64,000 nucleotides of DNA from Drechslerella dactyloides (Eukaryota; Ascomycota; Orbiliomycetes; Orbiliales; Orbiliaceae), in assembly GCA_020064725.1 (NCBI GenBank), contig JAGTWJ010000019.1, forward strand, positions 4,712,001-4,776,000. Direction: 5' to 3'. Positions 1 to 11,100 of the stretch are shown here, one piece after another. The position numbers and the translations under genes were made by a program. How positions within the stretch are numbered: position 1 is the first letter of the stretch; every line of letters begins with the position of its first letter. A model generated the notes under the pieces. The model was given only the letters and a program-made list of their open reading frames with translations, had not been told where the DNA came from and did not search any database.

Positions 1-380
1 GTTGAACTGCTCGGCGGACGACGGCGGCGCGCCGGTCTCGGCAGCAGCGTGTAGCGCCGCGGAGGGCGTGTAATTGTACGAAGAGAAGAGGTCGGGCGTC
101 AAGCACACATTAGCTGGAAACGAAACCCATAACGAAAATAAGTAGTTAGCGGACGCGTTTATTGGATTCGGTACGAGGCGGGTGGACACATCTGAGACAT
201 ACCCTGCATGGAGTGCGAATCCTCGACGGAGAAGCGCACGTTGTCGGCAGAGATGCTGACGTTGGCCGTGGGCATGAACCCGATGCATCGCAGCAGGAGG
301 TAGATGTGCCGCGTGGACGTCGTGATGGCGGAGAAGACGGGCCCCGCTGCCGTCGACGGGGAGGGAGCCTGGGTCACCAT
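1..380 (-). CDS. rad1: DNA-damage checkpoint clamp subunit Rad1, 5' part
   Basis: Partial gene running off the left edge. Exon 1 is 380-203 and exon 2 is 113 to the edge; the 89-bp intron (114-202) has a GTATGT donor and a TTTCCAG acceptor. The splice gives SMQ|ANVCLTPDLFSSY. The segment TSTRHIYLLLRCIGF, followed by NVSISADNVRFSVEDSH, is the characteristic N-terminus of the Rad1/Rec1 PCNA-like sliding-clamp fold. By family knowledge Rad1 forms the 9-1-1 heterotrimer with Rad9 and Hus1, which is loaded at damaged DNA to activate the ATR/Mec1 pathway in the nucleus. I chose the ATG at 380 (MVTQAPS) because it lies just before the conserved block. The same frame is open further upstream to 470, so a longer N-terminus is possible. 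The C-terminal three quarters are outside the window. Confidence 0.85.
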
Positions 381-2209
381 GACGCGTGGGTTGATGTCGC
401 CGCATGCATGTTGCGGTTCGCGTGTTGGAGGTGTGGTAAACGGAAAGAGAAAGGGACAGGGTACGAACACCGCAGCTGCAGTATTGTGCGGTCCGATTCG
501 GATGGATCAGGGACGTGAGATGCCAAGATGGCTATAGAGTCACAAGAAAAGAAATTTTAATGATGTAAGAGTGGCTGCTCTAGTCGTAAGGCCGGTGCGA
601 GAGCGTCAATACCTAGGTAATAACTTGCAAATAAATATTTTCTGACCGCCTCTAAAGTTCCTGTATTGGTGTCCCTCGGTCCCCGGCTCGGGTGAATCCA
701 TGCATGGTTACGATCTCGCCCGTATATCAATCCCGGCGTATAGCAAAGCTGGGTGCTTAGCATGAGTGCGGTTGGCCGTCGATAGGCAGATGTAATACTT
801 CTACTTACTATGGCGAGTTGACTCTCTTGGATTTAGTTTAATTAGTAGCTGGATATGTATTTGTGCTACGTCGGCTTCATGATCTAGCGTAAAATTTAAA
901 ATAAACTAAGCGGTAGTATGCATCTGAATATTGGGATCGAGCTCGAATACACGGATCAATCTGATTTCACGCATGAGAGCCCGCCAGATATGTAGATGTC
1001 TAGATGCTTAATTCCGAGGCTTCTGCCTACCTCCGGATAGTGCTAGACGGTAGTTACCATATGTGGCTGTATACGACACCTCCTACCATCAAGAAAATCT
1101 CGAGGACGATACCGCCGTATATGCAGATATTTAAATGCCAATTTTCTTGAGCCAGCTGCAGTACTATAGTGATATGCGTTTTTAATTAAGTCTTTGTCTA
1201 TAGATCTGGTCGTGCGTATACACTTATGTAGTCTGACCTTAGTGAATTTACCTGCAAGGCTCAACATGATAGCTCACGCTTATTCTGGAATACGTAGTTG
1301 GTCACTTGTATGCCGTATAAAATTATAACATAATCTATAGTGCTTGCATGGCGGTTGGAATGTTTTGAGCTATTCTGCCCTTTCGTACATCTAATGTCGT
1401 CGGCTTCCGAGGACCTTGCAGGACCAGTATATCTGTAGGTCTCACAGCCAGCCGACTACTATATTTTCAACGCTATCAAAGATTTCGACGAATTAGGCAT
1501 GATATGTGTACACGGCGGATCACTTGCTCGGAAAAGCCGTGTCGATAGAGATGTCGATAGAGGCTATTAGCGAGTATCGGCGTAGGTATTGCATCCACTC
1601 GAACTTTCAATTGATATATTGTGGTATATTACATAAATACGGTGAGTTTGAATAGTAAAAGTAGATAGAGGAATATTGATATTTATTCATGAATTCAGCT
1701 CACTGGCTGACCGTAGTGATCAAGTTCGTGGTTGAACGAGACTACTTGGCTCATAGTATCATATTTTCAGAAGTCCGACGTTGCTCCCTCCAGCGAGAAT
1801 GGCACTCTTCGACGGTCTTGTATACACGAGCTATCCATCTACTGGAAACGCTAAAACCACTCGAGCTAGGGGACAAATGGTAGGTGGTCGCAAATTGGTT
1901 TAACCACGGCAAAGTGGTATTCCATCCCGGAAATCGAGTGTCCTCGCCTAGTTGGATTACCCTGGATTGAAGCCTGTTAACTTAGTTGGGAAGACGATTT
2001 GTGTTGGTGCGCAAACTGCAACAGCGACGAGGCGCGCCTGCTGGTCCGAACGGGCCACTTAGCCTCTTCCATTCGATTGGATATCCTGCATTGGACATCC
2101 CGACGCCAGACGATACCGACACCTGCCCCATCGACAACAATCGCACGATACCTGATCAACCAATTGACCTCGAACCAGGACATCCCTACGCGTGTACGCC
2201 CGAGCCATC
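381..2209. other. Intergenic, no gene supported
   Basis: Holds the upstream region of rad1 (minus) and of the OST5 gene (plus). ORFs here are short, mutually overlapping and without a recognisable motif. No tRNA, repeat or mobile element was seen. Bases 540-1900 are noticeably richer in A+T than the flanking genes. Confidence 0.5.
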
Positions 2210-2688
2210 ATGTCCTCGCCGACGCTGGAGCTGTGGAACGCCGCCGCGAGCAGCCCGTTCTCCCCCGTGATTGGCAAGAGCCTCCACGCGACTGTCGCCT
2301 TTATCCTGCTGGCCATCGGTGCGTTCCTTGACGGCCCCCCTCGCAGCTACGGTGGATCTGACTCTAACCTTGTCCCGGTGTACAGGTGCTGTCCTCACGA
2401 TTATCTTCTCGATAAGTACGGCGATCCCCACCGCTATGCATGTATCAGCGAGGATTCATACCGAGACACAACTGACGTGACGGGTGGACGGCAGATAAAT
2501 CGTTGGTGCTCGCTCCGGCGATTGCGTTTCCGGCCTCGGTTGCCTTTGGGTGCGTTTTTTTGACTTGAATCGAAGCTATCGCGTGTCGTTGCGGAAGTAA
2601 GGGAATTTTTGATGCTGACGGTGCGAGGGTATGATATAATAGGCTGGGGTCGGTGTACGCTTTGGCGGCTGGAGGGGTGTATGTCTAG
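2210..2688 (+). CDS. OST5: Oligosaccharyltransferase subunit Ost5 (TMEM258 family)
   Basis: Four small exons, 2210-2318, 2386-2415, 2495-2549 and 2643-2688, join to 240 nt coding for 79 residues. The introns are 67, 79 and 93 bp, with branch-like TCTAAC, CTGAC and GCTGAC. The product starts MSSPTLELWNAAASSPFSPV, then has a first membrane helix (HATVAFILLAIGAVLTIIFS), a short NKSLV loop, and a second helix ending AAGGVYV. This is the two-helix layout and length of fungal Ost5, a small subunit of the ER oligosaccharyltransferase that N-glycosylates nascent proteins. Exon 2 has only 30 bases, and no single long ORF covers the gene, so automatic callers can miss it. All phases agree and the frame stays open to the TAG at 2686. 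Identification rests on helix pattern and signature residues, not on a search. Confidence 0.82.
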
Positions 2689-3447
2689 AGGCGGGGATTG
2701 CGTTTGCCGGATTGTATCATAACCATAAACCGACATTGCCGGGGACTGTCGACTGTCTGCGAGACGTGAACTTGAGCGAGGAATGGAATAACCTATCTCC
2801 TTTACGTTATCCACCAGATATTGACTCCATCATCTGTCACCTGTTACCGCCCCTGGGAAGCTGGAGTGTTTGTCGAGTTGCTCGCATGAGCTTGACAGCG
2901 GTCACCAAAGCGGTTGGCTACCCGATTAAGATCATCGAATCTCAAATCTCGTAGAGGAAGTTTATTATAATCGTCAAGTTAGCTTACCTGGCCGTTCACG
3001 CCGTCTACTATCCGGGTCGAAGCTCCAATTGTAGGTGTATGTGTAAATAGAATAGGCGGTTAATCGACGACATATATATGTCGTCGGCCTGCACGGAGTC
3101 GACGGACTAATGGAACCGGGTAGTATACGCCTAGGCGTTTGATTGGTGGCATAGACGCCTTCAACCGCGGGAGCAGCTGTTTGGCCGGCCCTCCCGCGCT
3201 AATTTTATTTCGCATGCCCGTATAGGGTCTTTGATATGCAGCTTGTGGTACGAGACAACGATTCGGACCTCGCAGCACGGTAGCGAATCTCCAACTAGCG
3301 GCGCCGAAGGGCGCTATAGTCTAGCTTGCGAAACCTAATTTGTATGTGAGTATGACGCGCTCCTCGAAGGCACGGAGGGCTTATCTTGGTATGATATTGA
3401 TACGACCTCGGTGTCATTACGCACGTGTGTGGTGATAAAGTCGACAG
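2689..3447. other. Intergenic, nothing supported
   Basis: No coding region recognised. At 3246-3257 GGTACGAGACAA resembles the 3' part of the mini-element core described below, but it lacks the GTCTGG half and a flanking duplication, so it is not called. Confidence 0.45.
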
Positions 3448-3497
3448 GTGGCTTCGGGTAAAGTACGGCAGTCTGGTTCACGAGACAAAGTGGCTTC
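3448..3497 (+). mobile_element. Mini-insertion, copy 1, with 8-bp duplication
   Basis: The core GTCTGGTTCACGAGACAA (3471-3488) lies in a 34-bp insert (3456-3489) flanked by GTGGCTTC at 3448-3455 and again at 3490-3497. The 33 bases 3456-3488 are identical to bases in copy 5 at 34 kb, apart from the different flanks. The GTCT and AGAC arms can pair around an 8-base loop. The exact left end is ambiguous because CTTCG, the usual element start, overlaps the duplication. Assignment as an insertion is inference from the direct repeat and from the other copies. Confidence 0.75.
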
Positions 3498-3808
3498 CCT
3501 TGTTATAATTTGCGCACCAACGCAGTCCGCCCATTTATGAGGTGGCCGTGGGAAATCACCAGTCCACTCGAAAGTTTAAAGTAGCTCTCTCTCGAAGTTT
3601 CATCGCTCCCGCCACAACAGCCTCCACCGACCCATCATCGTGCCACTTGCTTCAACATCCCCGAGCGAACCTGCCATCCAGACCCGCACTATCTCAGGCA
3701 TCGCAAATCAGCCTAGCGATACTTCAGCGCGAGCAGACCTTAGCATCTGCGACGGTCTCTCGCCACCCGAATCGTCAAGGCCCTACTTCAAGTTCACCAC
3801 CTCTCACC

Positions 3809-4522
3809 ATGGAGCAACAAGCCAGCCAGTATGCACCACTGGAACTGCCGCACGCACAAGCACCAGACCATCAACAGCAGACATCTGATGACATAACAGC
3901 CCGGCAGCGGGAGCTAGAGGAAGGGCAGCAGCGTATCGCCGTCAAGGTCTACTATCCACCGTCGCTCTGGCCCTTCGGACAGTCCCCGGAAGATTTCTAT
4001 GATCACCCAAGATTCAGAGAACACAACCGATTCACCGTCCCGATACTGGAAAGCAGCTTGGACATTCCGGATGGCCGATATTTCGACGAGATCCACGCGC
4101 ACGGGGAGTATCCGAAATCAAAATTGTACAACGAAGAGCAAATCGTCCTGAACGTAAGTGCACACGACTGACACCATCACCGAATGCGTTTGATAGAATG
4201 GAACGACTGGCTGACGCGGAGTTTCACCTCTGGTGTGAGCTAGCATCTGAGAGAGGACAACATTGTCGAAGTAAGCTATTGTCTTCACCCTTCTGTTTAT
4301 CAAGACCAAAGCCATATACATCATTTCGCCACGAGGGGAAGGCTCAAGGAGTTGCGTGTATATTTTCGCATCGGGAGCGATTTTCGAGACGGCAGTGTGG
4401 GGATGTGTATTTTATTCATTTGTTTGGCTCTCGGTTTGCTCCTTTCAGGTATCTTTTCGGGTGTTGCTTGGGAGCTGTTTGTGTCGGGGCCGGGGAAGTT
4501 GTTAGTTAGTAAGAGCTTATGA
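3809..4522 (+). CDS. Small membrane protein of an unnamed four-member family (member D)
   Basis: Two exons, 3809-4153 and 4244-4522 (90-bp intron with GTAAGT donor and GGCTGAC branch region), encode 207 residues from an ATG in good context (CACCATGG). I do not recognise a named domain. It is homologous to three genes at 31-36 kb: exon 1 ends with DGRYFDEIHAHGEYP and then EEQIVLN directly before the intron. Exon 2 opens HLREDN and carries GRLKELRVYF, compared with YLREL and GRAKELHVEL in the 35-kb gene. A single membrane helix follows (MCILFICLALGLLLSGIF), with a short basic tail. The intron has the same place and phase 0 in all members. The N-terminal 50 residues are rich in Gln/His and polar. 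A topology with the N-terminal domain on one face and one C-terminal anchor is inferred. Function unknown. Confidence 0.7.
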
Positions 4523-5170
4523 TAAGTGAAGATGAGGTTGTCCAAAGCATGCCAGTCTCCCTTCTCCCATGGCCAACTTGGCAGAGCCTGACTGCAAAGA
4601 GGTCTTTGTTAAACCTGTTTAATAAATCACCAAGAATATAATACTAGGTAACTCATATACGCGAGGGACTGTAAGGGCGGACAAATAGTATATTATGGTA
4701 TTCCGGAGTTTTTTGGAATATTTGATAGGAGGAGGTAGAAATAGGCCCAAACACCAGCACGGACGTAGACATACTAGACGCTTTCAAATCAGGGCCCTTA
4801 TATAGTACTAGTAGGTGGACGGTGGACATATATGCATAAGAGTCCTAACTACAAGGCATTAGGTAGCTACGTGTGTCCAGCTTCTGGTTCACGAGACAAA
4901 GGGTAATTCAAGGTGCTAAGTGCATTCCTACTAGTAAGTACGCAAGTAGTAGTAGGCAGAAGGTGTTTTGAGTAGGTGTTTTGTGACGCAAGGCTCTCTA
5001 CACGAGTCTCATCGCAGACTCGAACAGCGCCTCTCACCGCGTTGTGAATTGGCGGTCTCTGGAACAAAAAAAGATGTGATAAATGAAGTTGGTGATCTCT
5101 GGAATAAAACAATTCGATAAAAAGAAATCCTGCATAAATGCCGCCGCTGATTCGCCGGTGGGCTCTGGCG
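4523..5170. other. Intergenic with mini-element copy 2
   Basis: Downstream flank of the family-D gene. The only structure recognised is the mini-element core at 4883-4899. Confidence 0.5.
4883..4899 (+). repeat. Mini-element core, copy 2 (no clear duplication)
   Basis: TCTGGTTCACGAGACAA matches the core of the dispersed mini-element at every position except the first G, which is T here. Upstream, two AGCT tetramers (4865-4868 and 4879-4882) could pair as a first hairpin, as seen in other copies. Only a vague GGTA repeat is visible at the flanks, so the borders are not defined. Confidence 0.55.
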
Positions 5171-5315
5171 AGTATAAATAGAAGGGCACCCCCCAGAATT
5201 CCTGCCCTCTCCTCCTTCTCCTCTTCATCCTCCTCCTCCTCCTCCTCTCCTCCTCCTCATCCTCATCCTCCTCTCCTCCTCCCACAATCAACTTCCCTTC
5301 TACTCCAGCAACAGG
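5171..5315 (+). promoter_or_regulatory. TATA box and CT-rich start region
   Basis: TATAAATAG at 5173-5181 is followed within about 35 bp by a long pyrimidine tract of TCC/TCTCC repeats (5203-5282). This pairing is typical of strong fungal promoters, where transcription begins in or next to the CT tract. A possible 5'-leader intron starts at the GTATGT at 5316 and ends at the CTGGCAG at 5390. It would drive the unresolved collagen-like locus that follows. Confidence 0.5.
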
Positions 5316-5346
5316 TATGTGCTATCATCTTATAACCACCAGCGAT

Positions 5347-6402
5347 ATGGATGACGAGGTGCTGATGCTGATGCTGATGCTGCTGGCAGGAGTTTCTTTT
5401 AGTCTGGTCTCGCTGTTAGCGTAGCCAAGTCCCCCCGGACCAGCAGGACCCCGAGGAGACGCCGGCCCGCCCGGAAAGGATGGCGAAGACGGCGCCCCGG
5501 GACGAGCAGGTCGCCAGGGCTACCCGGGCCACCCGGTCCACGTCGAGAGGCGATGCGGACGGGACGTATTCTGTTCTGGGTCTTCGCTACCGCGGGGGCA
5601 GCTATGGCGATAGCCGCCATCTGGGCCACAGGGGCCGGAAAGCAGTGGTGGAAGACTGCGGGGGTCATCGTTCTCTCGAATACCTATCACCACCATCACC
5701 ACCATCCTCGCCATGACTTCGAACGCTCCTGCCGCCGTCACCGGAGCCGGCCCCATCGCCATCGCCATCACAATCATCATCAGCATCAACGGCAGCGGGA
5801 CCACCGCTGAAATGGAATCTATCACCCCAGCGACCGTCATTATTACCATTGTTGCCACCCTCACAACACCGCCGACACACGATGGCCAGTCAGGCAGGAG
5901 CAGCCCCACCACCACCACTAGCTGGGTGGACCCGGCTTGAAGTCTTTCGGCTGATTTTACTGGCGGTCGGCTTTGTAGTAGGCTCAATTACTATCCATTA
6001 TGATAGTAAGATCCTACTATGGATCAAAAACCTTGTTGACCTCATCAAGGATCTGCCCCTTGATCGGATTTCTATTTTTATTTTATTTCAATATGTTTTC
6101 GACATCTGCAACTTTTTGTCGTCTTTGTGCGTGCGTCGTTGTGTTTTTTTGTATTGGGGTCGTTTACATATATCTCCCTGTCGTTAGATTGAAGATGAAC
6201 GAAACCTGTATACTGTACATCTCAGTTCCACCGAGAAGAAGAGTAAGGCCAGAGTCCGCTTCAGAATTCGATATAGATTAGAATTGGGCTTTGGTTGGCA
6301 ATGGCGGGCCTTTGGGCGCCGCAGGACAAGGGGATCTACGCCACCCTTGGCGGCATCACGCTAATGGTCGGCCTGCCCCTCCTCGAGGAGGCCTTCTCTT
6401 AA
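5347..6402 (+). pseudogene. Collagen-like / multi-helix locus, exon structure unresolved
   Basis: Several coding-looking pieces lie in different frames. In one frame an ATG at 5347 starts a hydrophobic leader (repeated LML, then VSFSLVSLLA), which stops at TAG 5422-5424. The same frame continues directly into Gly-X-Y triplets (GPAGPRGDAGPPGKDGEDG) up to about 5515. Further on, a second frame holds a helix (ILFWVFATAGAAMAIAAIW, from 5565). A third holds LEVFRLILLAVGFVVGSITI (from about 5935). At 6301-6402 MAGLWAPQDKGIYATLGG leads into a further helix and a stop. They may be exons of one collagen-like membrane protein whose splice sites I cannot settle, or remains of a broken gene. The His-rich and Asp/Gly-rich ORFs in this stretch are likely compositional. 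Function unknown; 'pseudogene' is a provisional label. Confidence 0.3.
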
Positions 6403-6655
6403 GTTGCCGCCGCTGCCGCTGCCATCCACCATCGTCGGTTTTTTTGTTGTGCGTTGTGTTTTTTAAAAAGGACAACCACCTGCCGCCATCCTTCCTCCCC
6501 CACCAATCATCTCCCGCCACCTTCCGCCGCAACCGCGGTAAGCGAGCCCCGTCGTGTGCATCCCGCAGCATCGCCTTCTGACGCGTGTCTTCCTCAAGCT
6601 CCCTTCCCGCTTCCCCGCAGCTTCCCCCCCACACCATCACCACCACCGCATCACC

Positions 6656-8147
6656 ATGGCTCCCAGCATCACAAAGGACGAGCGTAAGTGCAAAGGGTAC
6701 CAAAATCGCCCTCCTCTCCCCCACCTCCATCGCGGCCAAGCTAACAGACCGCCCCCGTCTCGGCAGAGAAGCGCAAGCAATCCGAAGACGAAGATGTCGC
6801 GATGACTGAGCCGTCCCCCAAACGGCTCAAATCCGTCGACCCGGCGTCTCCGGACGCATCATTACCCGCGGGCGACGAGGAGGAGCGGCCGGCCAAGACC
6901 GTGATCCAATTCAAGGAGAAACCCGCCGTCATCGAAGAGCGCACAGGCGCGATCGAGTTCCGTGTCGTCGCCAATGACAATCAGCGCGAATCAATGATAA
7001 TCCTGACCGGACTGAAGTGCATCTTTCAGAAACAACTGCCCAAGATGCCACGCGATTACATCGCCCGGCTCGTCTACGACCGCACCCACCTTAGCATGGC
7101 CATCGTCAAAAAGCCTCTCGAGGTCGTCGGCGGCATCACATATCGCCCGTTCAAGGGACGCAAATTCGCCGAGATCGTCTTCTGCGCCATCAGCTCGGAC
7201 CAGCAGGTGAAAGGATACGGCGCACACCTGATGTCCCATCTCAAAGTGAGTTCAACCCCAAACCCATCCCCCTCGAAACACTCCAAGGCTAACCAACGAC
7301 CGCCGCCGCAGGATTATGTCAAGGCGACCTCCGATGTCATGTACTTCCTGACGTACGCGGATAACTACGCCATCGGCTACTTCAAGAAGCAAGGGTTCAC
7401 CAAGGAGATCACCCTCGACCGCTCCATATGGATGGGCTACATCAAGGACTACGAAGGCGGCACCCTCATGCAGTGCTCCATGCTCCCTCGAATCAAATAC
7501 CTCGAGGCCGGCAAAATGCTCGCGAAGCAGAAAGAATGCGTCCACGCCAAGATCCGCGCCATCTCCCGCAGTCACATAGTCTACCCTCCACCAAAACAGT
7601 GGAAGAACGGCATCGTCAAGATCGATCCTCTCGCCATCACCGCGATTAAGGAATCCGGCTGGTCTCCCGAGATGGACGAACTCGCCCGGCAGCCAAAGCA
7701 CGCGCCGCACTTCGCCCAGCTCCAGCACATCCTCAACGAGATGCAGAACCACGCTTCCGCCTGGCCGTTTCAGCGCCCCGTCAGCCGAGAAGACGTCGCG
7801 GACTACTACGAGGTCATCAAGGAGCCGATGGATCTCGAAACGATGGAAAATCGCCTCGAGGCAGACTACTACGCCACGCCGGAGGATTTCATCCGCGACG
7901 CAAAACTCATCTTCAACAACTGTCGGTCGTACAACAATGAGACGACGACGTACTACAAGAACGCGAACAAGCTCGAGAAGTTTCTCTTTTCCAAGCTCAA
8001 GGAGATTCCTGAATGGAGCGTAAGTCACCCCTGACATCATTGACGCATTCCCGGCGTGCTGCTTCGCCGGCCCTGGGACCGGCAGTCTGGTTTACGAGAC
8101 AGCGTGCTAACATCTCATGTTGTATGACACAGCATCTGGTCGAGTAG
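6656..8147 (+). CDS. GCN5: Histone acetyltransferase Gcn5 (SAGA/ADA catalytic subunit)
   Basis: Four exons, 6656-6683, 6767-7245, 7312-8019 and 8133-8147, encode 409 residues. The first, 28-base exon (MAPSITKDE) and the last, 15-base exon (HLVE stop) are tiny. The GNAT acetyltransferase domain fills roughly residues 70-230, with the acetyl-CoA loop QQVKGYGAHLM and the signature YADNYAIGYFKKQGFTKEI. A C-terminal bromodomain (about 305-405) shows WPFQRPVSREDVADYYEVI, EPMDLETME and the acetyl-lysine-contacting NNCRSYN. The end PEWSHLVE matches the usual Gcn5 C-terminus, which supports the last splice. By family knowledge it acetylates histone H3 in SAGA/ADA complexes to promote transcription. 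Introns are 83, 66 and 113 bp. The 66-bp one is a multiple of three, so unspliced reading stays open. The 113-bp last intron carries a mini-element insertion. Confidence 0.95.
8054..8108 (+). mobile_element. Mini-insertion, copy 3, inside the last GCN5 intron
   Basis: The 41-bp insert 8061-8101 (starts GCTTCGCCGG, ends GTCTGGTTTACGAGACA) is flanked by GCGTGCT at 8054-8060 and 8102-8108. It folds as two hairpins: GCCGG/CCGGC around 8 bases, then GTCT/AGAC around 8 bases. It lies wholly within intron 8020-8132. The right-hand duplication runs into the branch-site-like sequence GTGCTAAC. Removing insert plus one duplicate would leave a 65-bp intron, the usual size in this window. Confidence 0.8.
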
Positions 8148-11100
8148 AATCTGGCAGATGACGAGGCCATCGACTCCGACAGCCCCGCTGAACCTCCGCC
8201 CGAACAACCCCGCCGGACCAATCCGCCGAGAGCCACACGGAGCGCAGACCGCTTGCAACATTCTCCCAACCGTTACCCTAGCCGTGAATCCGCCCGCCGA
8301 CTCACCTTTTGATGAGCTGGCTACCTACACCTAATTCTCCATCTCATCCGTCGCTTCCTTCTCCCCGACCTCTTCCTCGATAATACTGGCATGGTGGTTG
8401 ACCTTCTGTTTATTGCATCACGTTTATAATCACGACCGGCGAATGGCGCTTTTTCGATTCGATTCGATTCGTTGTTTTGTTTTTGTTTTTTTATTAGAAA
8501 AGAAGATGGATGGCAGCGGCAGCTTATTATGATCTCGCACGGCGTTACGGATGAAAGGGATGAATTGATGAAAAAATAATATTTCTCGTTGCAGTCGTCA
8601 CGTCGTCATTACCGTCGTAGCGCGTAGTTGGTCTAACCGCGGTATACACTACATTTACAACGTACGTAAATGCACATGCATGCGGTAGGCTTGGTGTGCA
8701 GACCGCCGGTCGTAGTACCCGCTTCAATCGTCGATTGCTTGTGTAACGTCATTCTGCGTACGACCAAGCATGACCATCCCACCAATATTAACTTTCTGCA
8801 GAAACCCTCTACCTCCTTGAGTAAGTACTTACTTACCTACCATGCTGCAGATTATAGTTCTAGACTTCAGCGGGTAAATTATCCATCTGCACAATGATGC
8901 CTGTGACGTAGTATATATACTACCCATTACCACATATCAACAGCAGGCTGTGCACGCATACGCTAGCCGCGGCGGTGCGAAAGTTTGTACGTACAAAAGA
9001 AGGGTATAGTTCGGCCAACCTACCGTATTCAGCACTGCTGCAGCATGACGCGATAGCGCATCGCTAGTACGCTTACTATATCCTGCGCATGCACCTTTTC
9101 TGGAGAAAAACACACCCGATGGAGGTATGCGTGCGTGCGTGCGGGCATGGCGGACAGGACAGGGGAGCCGACTGGGATTATTTGCGCAGGGACCCCATCA
9201 GCAGCAAGCAGCAGCAGGGAGTCGACTCAGTCAGCAAGCTCAGCTGAAATGCATGCCGCATGCATACAATTTAAAAAAAAATCCTCAACAACCCAGTCCA
9301 CGCAGAATATTACCGCTTGTATTATTTTATAGTACGGTGTAGCGGCATAGAGTATGGCTGCCCCTTGCGTTAATAGGGCTGTGTAGACACGCAAAAGTAT
9401 CCGCACGCGGACAACGGAGATACCAAGTACTGGATACACAGGAGGAGAGTAGTCAGCGGTAAGGGAGGGGAGGAGGGCTAGCGAGGGTCCGGACACGCCG
9501 GTTGCATGCTGATCGCAACGGCCCTTGCTTGTCTGTATGCACGTTGGTCGAGCAGGGTTAGCGACGGCTCTCGACAAACTAGCGAGGGATATCGATACCC
9601 ACTACAACGAATACAGGAATATTCGAGTTCGAAGTATACTAGCTAGAACGATAACTGCCCATTCGCACTGTAGAGTATACTATGCATACTGTTGTTACGT
9701 AGCTAGCTCGTTCGCCGAGAATCGGATATCATGGTATAGTATACGGTACACCAGATACGTTTACCACGCGCGAGTGACATCAATGCCAATACCTATTCCA
9801 AGTTGACCCGCGCACGTGCACGCGTGGCGCGAAGCTACGTATAGTATACACCGGAATCCAACTCACACACCACAGCCAACATGTCAACAGCCAACGGCCA
9901 CAGTACCAAAGTTACAACGAACAGCGTAGATAACATTAACAGTCGGGCGTCCATGACGGAAACGGAAAAAAACTTCTATTGTACGACGGATAACAAGAGC
10001 GCATGAGGAGTATCTCTACAGTCTCTCGATCGATAAAAGTATGTAACAAACAAATATTTAAATCCCCTTGTTATACAAGACACCCCCATTCCCATCATTC
10101 ACCTGTAGTTAAAACCAGGCCTCCTTTATCCATATGTACCATCTCTTTCTAGTTCCTCTTTCCAGTGCCGTCTACCCTTCTTCCTCGGTTCCGATTCGAA
10201 TTCGAATATTCGACGATAGATGGCCATGGACCGTTAATGAAAACGCCCACCGCCGCTGCTGCCGCCTTCGTTCATTAGACGTTACGTTGTTAAATAAGTA
10301 TATCCGCGTGGTTCGATAGAGAAAAAAATTTTGGTTTTCTGCGAGGGTATCATCCTTATATGTACCATGAAACGAAGTAAAAAAAAAAAAAAAAAAGTGC
10401 ATAACAGATAAACAGAGAAGTAAAAGGCGAAACAACCGAATCTGCTTCAATTCGTCGTCGTGACGCCGCAGCTAATAAAGATAAAAACAAAGCTGGTTCG
10501 CAGAGATCGAGAAGTCGAGGTGGGCGGATGACGAGACCTTTACGGACTGTAAAATAAATGTAAAAAGAAAATACATGCAACGGAATTTGTTAACAGCAAA
10601 GAGCAATTTTGAGTGTCGGGGGAGGGCAATTTCGGTGGCCGTAAGATAAAGATCCCAGGGAGAAACGGAAACTTGCAGAAAACCTGTTGCAAGAATTTTG
10701 GAGGCAAAGTGAGGAGACGGCAGATGGTCATTAAAGTCGTTAAAAAGCAGGACGAAAAGCAGTTGAAATCGCTCGAATAAAACAGAAAGCGGATAAGTTC
10801 GAATAGGTCGGTAGGTCGCATGCAGTAGAATAGCCGGCTCCCATAAAATAAACGCCGTGGCCTTCCGTGATGATAAGTTGAAAGCTGTAAAAAAAAAAAG
10901 AAAAAAAGAACATGCTATGCGGTAACAATGGTGAAAACGCCGGTTGTAAATAGTCAATGCCAAATGGTACGCATTCTGGCGTGCAAAGTGGGAGGAAAAA
11001 AGTGAGGTGCGGTCGTTGAAGGTCGTTTGGAGGATGCAGCGAGCCGTTATCGGTACGATTCAGAGCCGAATCGAATGGATAACGTTTCGCTTCTTCGGAG

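Noticed and set aside
3246..3257. GGTACGAGACAA, like the 3' half of the core
   Set aside because: No GTCTGG half, no paired arm at the right distance and no direct repeat around it.
5553..5810. ORF with a six-His run and His/Arg-rich tail
   Set aside because: The tail comes from CAC/CAT microsatellite-like DNA; only the first hydrophobic segment looks real and it is covered under the unresolved locus.
7252..8040. 262-codon minus-strand ORF opposite GCN5
   Set aside because: Antisense shadow of the GCN5 coding sequence, with Val/Leu/Asp-rich composition caused by codon bias.
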